A stretch of DNA of 64,000 nucleotides, from positions 682,001 to 746,000 of the forward strand of contig JASGJE010000011.1 of NCBI GenBank assembly GCA_049840875.1. Direction: 5' to 3'. The position numbers and the translations under genes were made by a program. Source of the DNA: JAFDYH01 sp049840875. Lineage in GTDB: Bacteria; Bacteroidota; Bacteroidia; Chitinophagales; Chitinophagaceae. Each line of letters starts with the position of its first letter. The first letter of the stretch is position 1. Positions 34,417 to 41,953 of the stretch are shown here, in pieces. The notes below the pieces were generated by a model. That model was not told where the DNA came from and searched no databases. It saw nothing but the letters and a program-made list of their open reading frames with translations.

Positions 34417-36390
34417 TTATTTGTGTTTTCTTATCGATACGTCTTCATCTTCGATAGCGCCGTTGTCATTTGCCGCAAGAGACTGAGCAGATTCTACCAG
34501 TCGTATAAATTCTGAACGATACCCTTCTTCATCATTTCCTTTTGCTTTCCGCGCCAGGTTTAGCACGCCACTGAACGAAGAATTGGATTTAAATTCTGAA
34601 TTTCTTAACAACATGCCAAACTGCGCCACAGCAGCAGCAAACCGGAAGTTGTCAGACGTTTTCGCGATGTTAATCTGATCGTCATTTACCGGATGTTCAA
34701 GCAAACGGCTTGTTTCTCCGTCCGGTTGTTTATAACGCAACTTAATATTCATCATTTCGCCATTATGGTTCGTACTTGCCACCTGTTTACTATCATCCTT
34801 TTGATATTTCAACTTATCAACTGATTCAAGCAAATCAGTTTTTACTCCAACAGGAATTACCTCGTACAATGCGGTAACGGTATGACCACTACCCATATCA
34901 CCAGCGTCTTTTTTATCATTATTAAAATCCTCTTTGTTCAGCATTCTGTTCTCATAACCAATCAGTCTGTATCCTTGCACTTTTGCCGGGTTAAACTCAA
35001 TCTGAAGTTTCACATCTTTTGCAATCGTAAACATGGTGCCGCCAAATTCATTGACTAAAACTTTTTTCGCTTCTGTAATACCGTCAATGTAAGCGTGGTT
35101 ACCATTTCCTTTGTCAGCTAATTTTTGCATTTTACTATCTTGGTAGTTTCCCATACCATATCCAAGTACAGTGAGAAAAACGCCGCTTTTTCTTTCTTTC
35201 TCAATCAATCGCTCCATATCATCATCGCTGCTGGCACCAACATTAAAATCGCCGTCAGTACAAAGTATCACACGGTTGTTTCCTTCTTTTACAAAATTTT
35301 CTTTCGCTGTTTTGTAAGCCAGCATAATCCCTTCGCCGCCTGCGGTAGAACCGCCAGCTTCTAATTTATCGATGGCATCTTTGATTTTTGTTTTCTCATT
35401 GCCATGTGTTGATGGTAAAACAAGACCTGCATTACCGGCATATACAACAATTGCGACGTGATCTTTCTCTCTCAATTGATCTGTCAGCATTTTCATAGAC
35501 GCTTTTACCAATGGCAGTTTCTGCGGATCGATCATTGAACCGGATACATCGATTAAGAACACCATATTGGATGCGGGTAAATTTTCTGTTGGTATTTTCT
35601 TTCCCTGTAAACCAACCAACACAAGCCTATTGTCTTTATTCCATGGGCAATCTGATATTTCTGTATTTACAGAAAATGGTTCACCATCTTTCGGCGTAGA
35701 ATAATCGTAATGAAAATAATTGATCATTTCTTCGATACGTACAGCACCTGCAGGCGGCAACTGACCAGCGTTCAGAAAACGGCGCACATTGCTATAAGAA
35801 GCAGCATCGACATCGATAGAAAAAGTAGAAAGAGGATTATCTGAAACTTTCAGAAACCGGTTTTCAGTGATGTTGTCGTAACCTTCTGTATTGAAATCCT
35901 GGTATTGTGTATCATTGGATTGTTGCGTGTAATTCAACGTAGATATTCCACGCAATCTAATAGTACTTTGTGAACCAGGAGTAATGTTTACTCCAGAAAC
36001 TTTCCCAGCTAAAGGAGAACTTTTTTTAAAATATCCTGACACTGCATCATCTTTTATGCCCAATGCCGTTACCACAACCTCCTCTAAATTCTGCGACATC
36101 ATTTTTAAAGTCACATCGACAACTGCACGTCCTTTAATTTTTTCTTTTTTATTCTCATACCCTACATAAGAGAAAATCAATTCGTCTTTATCATTGCCGG
36201 CTTCGATGCTGTAGGTTCCGTCAGCACCCGTTGACGTAACTACTGAACTACTTTTTACTTTTACTGAAACTCCCGTTAAGGGATTGCCCTGTTCATCTTT
36301 AACCTTCCCCGTTACGTGAAATGAAGCAACAGGGCTAAATGCCCATACACAAATAAATACAGGCACCAATAGCAACAATATTTTTTTCAT
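34417..36390 (-). CDS. VWA domain (YfbK-like) protein with CarboxypepD and plug-like N-terminus
   Basis: 657 residues with a signal peptide (to about residue 23). The N-terminal carboxypeptidase-D regulatory domain (about 26-98, GKVKDEQGNPLTGVSVKV) runs into a TonB-plug-like stretch (EEVVVTALGIKDDA, LAGKVSGVNI, STIRLRGISTLNY; to about 155), as if taken from a SusC-type receptor. Next come the YfbK-family linker (STFSIDVDAASYSNVRRFL), a von Willebrand A domain with the MIDAS motif DVSGS (Asp281) and CTDGDFNVG, and a C-terminal DUF3520-like region. The family function is not settled; an envelope-anchored adhesion or scaffolding role is likely. It is divergent from the ECF sigma gene (79 bp between starts). 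Confidence 0.85.
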   Translation of the reverse strand: MKKILLLLVPVFICVWAFSPVASFHVTGKVKDEQGNPLTGVSVKVKSSSVVTSTGADGTYSIEAGNDKDELIFSYVGYENKKEKIKGRAVVDVTLKMMSQNLEEVVVTALGIKDDAVSGYFKKSSPLAGKVSGVNITPGSQSTIRLRGISTLNYTQQSNDTQYQDFNTEGYDNITENRFLKVSDNPLSTFSIDVDAASYSNVRRFLNAGQLPPAGAVRIEEMINYFHYDYSTPKDGEPFSVNTEISDCPWNKDNRLVLVGLQGKKIPTENLPASNMVFLIDVSGSMIDPQKLPLVKASMKMLTDQLREKDHVAIVVYAGNAGLVLPSTHGNEKTKIKDAIDKLEAGGSTAGGEGIMLAYKTAKENFVKEGNNRVILCTDGDFNVGASSDDDMERLIEKERKSGVFLTVLGYGMGNYQDSKMQKLADKGNGNHAYIDGITEAKKVLVNEFGGTMFTIAKDVKLQIEFNPAKVQGYRLIGYENRMLNKEDFNNDKKDAGDMGSGHTVTALYEVIPVGVKTDLLESVDKLKYQKDDSKQVASTNHNGEMMNIKLRYKQPDGETSRLLEHPVNDDQINIAKTSDNFRFAAAVAQFGMLLRNSEFKSNSSFSGVLNLARKAKGNDEEGYRSEFIRLVESAQSLAANDNGAIEDEDVSIRKHK

Positions 36391-36469
36391 AATTTCTATT
36401 TTTATCAGGATGCTGGTGTTTTAAGAATTACACAAGGCTGCATAAAATTTTTATTCATTATTTTTATCC

Positions 36470-37036
36470 GTGCCATTTCTGACCAATACAAACAAGTCAT
36501 CTTTACCAGATAATGAGCTGGTGGATTTGTATAAAAAGTCCTCCGGGTTGGATGTATTGGGCGAATTATACCGGCGCTACATGGACCTGGTCTATGGCGT
36601 TTGCCTGAAGTACCTCAAAGACAGTGAAAGATCGAAAGATGCCGTGATGCAGATTTTCGAAGAGCTGATCGTAAAAGTAAAAAAGCACGAGATTGAAAAC
36701 TTCAAGGGCTGGTTGTACCAACTCGCTAAGAATCACTGCCTGATGCAATTAAGGTCACCAAGAAATTTGAAAACTGTAGAAATCAGTTCCGACCTTATGC
36801 AAAATGAAGAAAACACGCATCTGAATGGCATATTGGAAAAAGAAGAAAATTTGCAAAAGATGGAACATTGTTTGAAGACTTTAGTGAGCGATCAGCAAAT
36901 GGTCATTCGCCTGTTTTACCTGGAAGGAAAATGCTATAACGAAATAGTGGAAGCAACAGGTTTCGCCTGGAATGATGTAAGAAGCTTTATCCAGAATGGA
37001 AGAAGAAACTTAAAAATTTGTATGGAGAAACACTAG
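36470..37036 (+). CDS. ECF-type RNA polymerase sigma factor
   Basis: 188 residues starting at GTG. Region 2 (about 25-95) includes LYRRYMDLVYGVCLKYLKD and ENFKGWLYQLAKNHCL. Region 4 (about 125-180) includes VIRLFYLEGKCYNEIVEATGFAWNDVRSFIQNGRRNLK. The HTH motif is intact. The gene downstream has the anti-sigma-like layout seen in Bacteroidota, and the divergent VWA gene may be a target or partner. Which promoters it reads is unknown. Confidence 0.88.
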   Translation: MPFLTNTNKSSLPDNELVDLYKKSSGLDVLGELYRRYMDLVYGVCLKYLKDSERSKDAVMQIFEELIVKVKKHEIENFKGWLYQLAKNHCLMQLRSPRNLKTVEISSDLMQNEENTHLNGILEKEENLQKMEHCLKTLVSDQQMVIRLFYLEGKCYNEIVEATGFAWNDVRSFIQNGRRNLKICMEKH

Positions 37037-37125
37037 TAAATGCTAATAGTTACGCCAATGAGCGCCAATAAGGATTTAAAGATTGCACGTTCATTTTGTT
37101 TGACACATTGACCATTGACGACTCA

Positions 37126-37254
37126 ATGTCGTTTACTTAACGGTTGAGTTGAGAATGGCTTCAAAAGGTTGTCAACCTTATTTGAGCTGGTTTAACTTTA
37201 AAATATTTACTAAGGTTGACAACCTTAGTCGGTTTCGCCCTAAGTAAACGACAT
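37126..37254. mobile_element. 129-bp MITE-like element with 14-bp perfect terminal inverted repeats
   Basis: Left end ATGTCGTTTACTTA and right end TAAGTAAACGACAT are exact reverse complements. Inside are two related palindromes, AAGGTTGTCAACCTT (37165-37179) and CTAAGGTTGACAACCTTAG (37210-37228). There is no coding capacity. The flanks hold ATTGACCATTGAC-type repeats on both sides (about 37107 and 37263), and no clean target duplication could be assigned. It separates the sigma factor from its putative partner gene. Confidence 0.6.
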
Positions 37255-37282
37255 GATTGACAATTGACCATTGACTTATAAA

Positions 37283-38668
37283 ATGTCTGACAAAAAAACG
37301 ATAGCTTATTCTGCAGCTGACATCGAGCGGTATCAAAAGGGCCTGATGTCATCAAAGGAAATGCATGCGCTTGAAAAAGCAGCATTGGACGATCCTTTTC
37401 TTGCCGATGCTCTTGAAGGTTATACTGATGTGCCTGTCAACACAACTACAGATCTCGCACTGCTGAATAAAAAGCTGGATCAAAGGATAGCGACTGAAGA
37501 ACGAAAGATTATTCCTTTGCACAAATCGAATTTTGGCTGGCTTAGAATTGCGGCGTTATTTATCATCATTATTGGTGCAGGATTGTTAACCTATAACTAT
37601 GTTCTTTCTCCTAAAAAAAGAGAAGCAGCGAGTTTGAATAAGTCAGATACACTTTCAAATAAAACAGTAAACTCCTCACAACAACCCGTTGCCGATAAGT
37701 CAAGCGATACAATGAAACAAACAGAAGAGACAACGGAATCGCCTGTTACTGCTACCAAGCAAGAAAAAGAGCCTGTTATCACTAAAACCAAAAAAACAGA
37801 GACCGTAGATTTAAGTGTTCCTCAAAAACAATTTAATTCTGCACCGGCTTCAGAAGGCAGAGCTAAAGATGTAGCGATTAATGATGACAATGAAATTGCA
37901 AAAGTCAAAGCCGATACAATAAGTAATCTTGAAACTGCACAATCAAAAAAAAGTGGTTATGAAATAGAGTATAAATATCAAAACAGTAAAGATTTAGCAC
38001 GAGACACACGAGACAAAAGTGCATTGGTTCGAAAATCTAATTCAGTAAGCGAGCCTCTTGAACAAAAATCTTTTGCCAAAACCAAAATCAATTATTTCCG
38101 TGGCCAGGTATTAGACGCAAATAATTCACCCTTGCCATTTGCGAATGTTATGATCTTGCCGGATCATATCGGAACGTATACCGACGCAAAAGGAAATTTT
38201 GTGTTGATATCGCCCGATTCCACGTTGGATGTTCGTGTTCGTTCAGTTGGTTTTGAAAATGATACAGCGAAATTATTTGTCGGCGCTTCTGCAAATACGA
38301 TTGTACTGAACAACGATACCAAAAATATTCCATCGACAGTATTGGCTGGAAAAAAATCGTTTGCTGTGAGAAAGCCTGGTGATAACATGACTGTGGAAGA
38401 GCCTGAACCCGCTGATGGTTGGGCAAACTATGATACATACCTGTTAAACAATATCGAAATCAGCGAGGAAATAAAAAAGAAAACAACACCGTCCACCGAA
38501 GTGGAACTTTCTTTTGATGTAAACGATCTTGGCGAGCCCGTGAATGTGAAAGTAGAAAAATCAGCTTGCAAAGAATGCGATGCTGAAGCAATTCGTCTAT
38601 TAAAAGAAGGGCCGAAATGGAAAAATTTAAAGACAAATAAAAGAGGGAAATTATCGTTTACTTTCTGA
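37283..38668 (+). CDS. Membrane protein with anti-sigma-like N-terminus, CarboxypepD and TonB-C-like domains
   Basis: The start is placed at the ATG giving MSDKKTIAYS (a TTG lies 12 bp upstream); 461 residues. The cytoplasmic N-terminus (ADIERYQKGLMSSKEMHALEKAA) has the pattern found in Bacteroidota anti-sigma-like proteins. One membrane span is at about 88-108, followed by a low-complexity Ser/Thr/Lys linker, a carboxypeptidase-regulatory-like domain (about 271-330, FRGQVLDANNSPLPFANVMI) and a C-terminal TonB-like domain (ELSFDVNDLGEPVNVKVEKS, CKECDAEAIRLL). The layout suggests a periplasmic sensor or energy-transducer linked to the ECF sigma factor in front. The direct partnership is inferred from position. 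Confidence 0.75.
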   Translation: MSDKKTIAYSAADIERYQKGLMSSKEMHALEKAALDDPFLADALEGYTDVPVNTTTDLALLNKKLDQRIATEERKIIPLHKSNFGWLRIAALFIIIIGAGLLTYNYVLSPKKREAASLNKSDTLSNKTVNSSQQPVADKSSDTMKQTEETTESPVTATKQEKEPVITKTKKTETVDLSVPQKQFNSAPASEGRAKDVAINDDNEIAKVKADTISNLETAQSKKSGYEIEYKYQNSKDLARDTRDKSALVRKSNSVSEPLEQKSFAKTKINYFRGQVLDANNSPLPFANVMILPDHIGTYTDAKGNFVLISPDSTLDVRVRSVGFENDTAKLFVGASANTIVLNNDTKNIPSTVLAGKKSFAVRKPGDNMTVEEPEPADGWANYDTYLLNNIEISEEIKKKTTPSTEVELSFDVNDLGEPVNVKVEKSACKECDAEAIRLLKEGPKWKNLKTNKRGKLSFTF

Positions 38669-38675
38669 CAATTTT

Positions 38676-38826
38676 TATGTCGGATGTATGATCTCTGATT
38701 TATGATTTGATCAAACCTGTAATTCTCGTTGCGTCTCGAGTTACCTTAAGCACACACCCTTCATGTGACAAAAGCTTTTTTCTGATGTCGAAAATCCGAC
38801 ATCATACATCAGGAAATCAGACATCA
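38676..38826. repeat. Inverted GATGTCGGATGTATGAT-type intergenic repeats
   Basis: ATGTCGGATGTATGATCTCT at the left is met by inverted copies at 38783-38826 (AATCCGACATCATACATCAG and AATCAGACATC). The same family recurs at 39692-39798. It may terminate the upstream gene. The middle, about 38708-38782, shows nothing recognisable. Confidence 0.65.
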
Positions 38827-38833
38827 AAAGTTT

Positions 38834-38841
38834 TACCTTTG
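38834..38841 (+). promoter_or_regulatory. Bacteroidota -7 promoter box for the DUF2911 gene
   Basis: TACCTTTG fits TAnnTTTG exactly and stands 19 bases before the ATG. No clear -33 element is seen. Confidence 0.5.
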
Positions 38842-38860
38842 CGTTCTAAAAACCACAAAC

Positions 38861-39697
38861 ATGCTGAAGAAAACCCTCATTGCTGCAGCTATACTATGCA
38901 GCTCGCTTGCCTTATTTGCACAAACCATCGAAACCCCGCAACCAAGCCCGACCCAAAGCATTAAACAAAATTTCGGTCTTTCGTCCATCACGCTTGTCTA
39001 TTCAAGACCTGGTATTAAAGGAAGAAAAGTTTTTGGCGACCTTGTTCCTTTTGGAAAAGTATGGCGCACCGGCGCCAACAGCGCCACTACTATTGAATTT
39101 GGCGATGATGTAACTATCGGCGGCACGAAAATTCAAAAAGGAGAATATGGCCTTATCACGATTCCAGACAAAGACGTATGGACAGTGATCATTACAAAAC
39201 AACTTGACATTACTTCGCCCTCTGCTTACAAACCCGAAAATGATCTTGTGCGCACAACTGTAAAGCCAGCCGCTTTGAAAGATGTTGTAGAATCATTTAC
39301 AATGCAATTTGCCAATGTAAAACCTACAAGTTGCGAACTACAGATGATGTGGGAAAATACAATCGTTGCATTACCTATCACAACGGATGTTGATAGCAAA
39401 GTAAGCGCAAGAATAAAGGAAGTAATGAGCAGCGATAGCCGTCCCTATTTCCAGGCTGCTGTTTATTATCTCGAAAATGGGAAAGATCTGAACCAGGCAT
39501 TGTCATGGTTTGATGAAGCGGTGAAACAACAACCCGATGCTTATTGGGTTCATTTGCAGAGAGCAAATTGCCTTGCAAAACTGGGCAAGAAAGAAGAAGC
39601 AAAAGCAGCATCGCAAAAATCAAAAGAGCTTGCAATTAAAGCAGGTAATGATGACTATGTGCGATTGAATGATAAGTTGATGGCACAACTCAAATGA
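38861..39697 (+). CDS. DUF2911 protein with TPR-like C-terminus
   Basis: 278 residues: signal peptide (to about LFAQ, residue 21), a DUF2911 domain (about 30-170; QNFGLSSITLVYSRPGIKGR, VWRTGANSATTIEF, KGEYGLITIPDKDVWTVIIT) and a C-terminal TPR-like helical repeat region (about 195-270, LNQALSWFDEAVKQQPDAYW). DUF2911 proteins are common secreted proteins of Bacteroidota with unknown function. The gene is preceded by its own promoter box and converges on the SSF transporter gene. Confidence 0.85.
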   Translation: MLKKTLIAAAILCSSLALFAQTIETPQPSPTQSIKQNFGLSSITLVYSRPGIKGRKVFGDLVPFGKVWRTGANSATTIEFGDDVTIGGTKIQKGEYGLITIPDKDVWTVIITKQLDITSPSAYKPENDLVRTTVKPAALKDVVESFTMQFANVKPTSCELQMMWENTIVALPITTDVDSKVSARIKEVMSSDSRPYFQAAVYYLENGKDLNQALSWFDEAVKQQPDAYWVHLQRANCLAKLGKKEEAKAASQKSKELAIKAGNDDYVRLNDKLMAQLK

Positions 39698-39798
39698 TTT
39701 ATGATGTTGGATGTACGATGTCAGATTTAGGAAACGTCTCAAATGATTGGTTATATTCAAGAAGAACAAATCATAAATCCTACATCAGGCATCAGACA
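39692..39798. repeat. Inverted repeats between convergent DUF2911 and SSF genes
   Basis: Left copy AAATGATTTATGATGTTGGA and onward; right copy is inverted (CAAATCATAAATCCTACATC and onward). Same family as 38676-38826. It probably acts as a two-way terminator. The last codons and stop of the transporter (KMSDA) are read from the right-hand copy. Confidence 0.65.
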
Positions 39799-41518
39799 TT
39801 TTCGCTCTCGATTTTCCAAAAATAGATTGAAATAACAGTGAGAAGAAAATCACGGCGCTTACACCGATTGGATTCAGCCAAAGAAAACCTAATCGCTTTT
39901 TTGCAATAATAAATACAAGCAAAACGATTAATTCAGCAAACACGGCCGCCCAAAAGACGGCCGTGCTGCTTTTTATATTTTTAAAGAAGAAGGCAACAAG
40001 AAAAACGCCCAGTATCACACCATAGAATAAGTACCCCAATACATTCACCGCTTCTATAAGGCTGTTACCAATATTGTAAGTAAACATCGCGACGATAATA
40101 CAGAACACTCCCCATATCAATGTATATCGTTTGGAAAGAAAGTATTCTTTATCCGGTGATAAATTAGTTTTTGTAATCTTCCTGTGAAAATCTATCATAG
40201 AGCAGGAAGCTAATGAATTGATCGCCGCGGCTATACTTCCCCATGATGCAAGAAAAATAATTGCTATCAGCAGGCCGACAAGGCCTGCCGGTAAATAATC
40301 TAAAACAAAACGAAGAAAAATATAGTTGGTATCATTGCTATCGCCTTTTACTTCATTTGATCCAATCCAGGTTTTTACTTTTTTACGGATACTATCTGAT
40401 TGCTGTTGTAGCTCCGTTAGTTCTTTTGTTTTCTGTCTCAACTCACCGTCGGATCCATTGTGTAATGTTTGTACAAACGAATTAACAGTCACTTCTTTTT
40501 TTGCCGCGAGATTTTGATAATCACGCTGCGCAAGGTGAAATGAATCGCTTAACGAAGATTTTTCAATTTTTGCCACCTGCGTTTCATTAAAAAATACGGG
40601 AGCTTTATTAAACAGGTAGAATGTAAATAATAAACCACCGACTAAAAGGATAAGGAATTGCATCGGCACTTTTACCAATCCATTCATCAGTAATCCCACG
40701 CGGCTTTCAGCCATAGTCTTTGCGGTGAGATAACGGCCAACCTGTGATTGATCGGCACCGAAATATGAAAGCGATAAAAAGAATCCCCCTATTAATCCGC
40801 TGAAAATATTGTATTGATCACTCCAGTTAAAACCATCTTTTGTAAAACCTGTTGTAATTACATTCAGCCGGCTAAGCTTTCCGCTCACATGCAATGCATC
40901 CGTGAAACCAACTCCCTTAGGCAACATATGCACGATCATATAACCTGCGAGAAACATTCCGACGAAAATGATGATCAGCTGTAACTGTTGCGTGTAAGCA
41001 ACTGCCTTTGCGCCACCACTCATTGTATAAATGATCAACAGGCCACCCATAAAAACATTCGTCCAGTAAATATTCCAACCTAATAAAGATGAAAGAATAA
41101 TTGATGGGGCAAATACACTGATGCCTGTAGACAAACCGCGCTGCAATAAAAACAAAAACGAAATCAGCATTCTTGTTTTGCCATCGAAGCGATTCTCTAA
41201 ATATTCATAGGCGGTATAAACTTTCAACCGGCTGAAGATGGGAACAAAAAATGCGCTGATAACAATCATTGCTATCGGTAAACCAAAATAATATTGCACG
41301 AAACGCATTCCATCGGTATATGCTTGTCCGGGAGCTGAAATAAATGTAACCGCACTGGCCTGTGTGCCGATAATACTTAACAATATTAATCCCCATGACA
41401 TGCTTCGGTTGGAAAGGAAATAGCCATCCAGATTTCGGGATGTACGGCTTTTGTAAAGGCCATACAACACGATACCTGAAAGAGCGATGACAAGCACTAT
41501 CCAATCAAGGGTAGTCAT
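39785..41518 (-). CDS. Sodium:solute symporter (SSF) family transporter
   Basis: 577 residues, about 13 membrane spans. SSF core features include LDGYFLSNRSMSWGLILLSIIGTQASAVTF at the first and second spans and the FGADQSQVGRYLTAK segment. A long soluble loop (about residues 325-410, Lys/Gln-rich) lies between later spans, and the C-terminus is a hydrophobic helix pair. The substrate cannot be read from the sequence; relatives carry sugars, sialic acid, iodide or vitamins. The start ATG overlaps the stop of a 41-residue membrane protein (ATGA), and another 52-residue membrane protein precedes it, all on the minus strand. Confidence 0.9.
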   Translation of the reverse strand: MTTLDWIVLVIALSGIVLYGLYKSRTSRNLDGYFLSNRSMSWGLILLSIIGTQASAVTFISAPGQAYTDGMRFVQYYFGLPIAMIVISAFFVPIFSRLKVYTAYEYLENRFDGKTRMLISFLFLLQRGLSTGISVFAPSIILSSLLGWNIYWTNVFMGGLLIIYTMSGGAKAVAYTQQLQLIIIFVGMFLAGYMIVHMLPKGVGFTDALHVSGKLSRLNVITTGFTKDGFNWSDQYNIFSGLIGGFFLSLSYFGADQSQVGRYLTAKTMAESRVGLLMNGLVKVPMQFLILLVGGLLFTFYLFNKAPVFFNETQVAKIEKSSLSDSFHLAQRDYQNLAAKKEVTVNSFVQTLHNGSDGELRQKTKELTELQQQSDSIRKKVKTWIGSNEVKGDSNDTNYIFLRFVLDYLPAGLVGLLIAIIFLASWGSIAAAINSLASCSMIDFHRKITKTNLSPDKEYFLSKRYTLIWGVFCIIVAMFTYNIGNSLIEAVNVLGYLFYGVILGVFLVAFFFKNIKSSTAVFWAAVFAELIVLLVFIIAKKRLGFLWLNPIGVSAVIFFSLLFQSIFGKSRAKMSDA

Positions 41519-41640
41519 GAAAATCGTTTAGTAAAAAAATAAAAAAGAATAATTAATATAATGAGAAAGCTAACCAGGAAAATGTACCATTGGCTCCATT
41601 TTTTAAAAAAGGGGATTTTATCATTTTCCTGGTTGGTCAT
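41515..41640 (-). CDS. Small single-span membrane protein coupled to the SSF transporter
   Basis: 41 residues: polar N-terminus MTNQENDKIPFFKKWSQW, one membrane span (YIFLVSFLIILIILFYFF) and a short TKRFS tail. Its stop overlaps the transporter start by 4 bp, so translation is coupled. Tiny proteins of this shape often stand directly before SSF genes in Bacteroidota, by my recollection. A role as an accessory subunit, like YhjB/DUF485-type partners of other SSF carriers, is an inference. Confidence 0.7.
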   Translation of the reverse strand: MTNQENDKIPFFKKWSQWYIFLVSFLIILIILFYFFTKRFS

Positions 41641-41642
41641 GA

Positions 41643-41801
41643 TTATTTTCTTTTAATCAACATCACTGCAACAAGACCAAGCACGACACCGATCAACAAA
41701 CCTATTCTTACTCTTTTGATAAATAAACCAATGGCTAATCCTAAAACAATCGCTACGATACCCGCTATATTTCTTCTTGATGCTTCGTCTTTTGAGCTCA
41801 T
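41643..41801 (-). CDS. Small Gly-rich membrane protein, first gene of the SSF operon
   Basis: 52 residues from the ATG at 41801: MSSKDEASRRNIAGIVAIV, then two hydrophobic stretches (IAGIVAIVLGLAIGLFI and IGLLIGVVLGLVAVMLI) separated by KRVR, and a KRK tail. The spaced glycines suggest tight helix packing. It ends 2 bp before the 41-residue gene. I do not recognise the family. Confidence 0.6.
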   Translation of the reverse strand: MSSKDEASRRNIAGIVAIVLGLAIGLFIKRVRIGLLIGVVLGLVAVMLIKRK

Positions 41802-41807
41802 ATTGCG

Positions 41808-41815
41808 CAAACTTA
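41808..41815 (-). promoter_or_regulatory. Bacteroidota -7 promoter box close to the SSF operon start
   Basis: On the minus strand this reads TAAGTTTG, an exact TAnnTTTG match, only six bases before the ATG at 41801. If it is used, the transcript would be leaderless or nearly so. Confidence 0.45.
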
Positions 41816-41953
41816 ATGTTATGGTTACAAAAAAAATATAAAACTATGTGAAAGGTAATTTTTTGAAATAGGATGGTTTAATTGTTCGATTGTTAAAATG
41901 TTTTAGACATGACTTATTGCAACAATATAGCCATAAAACAATTAAACCATAAT

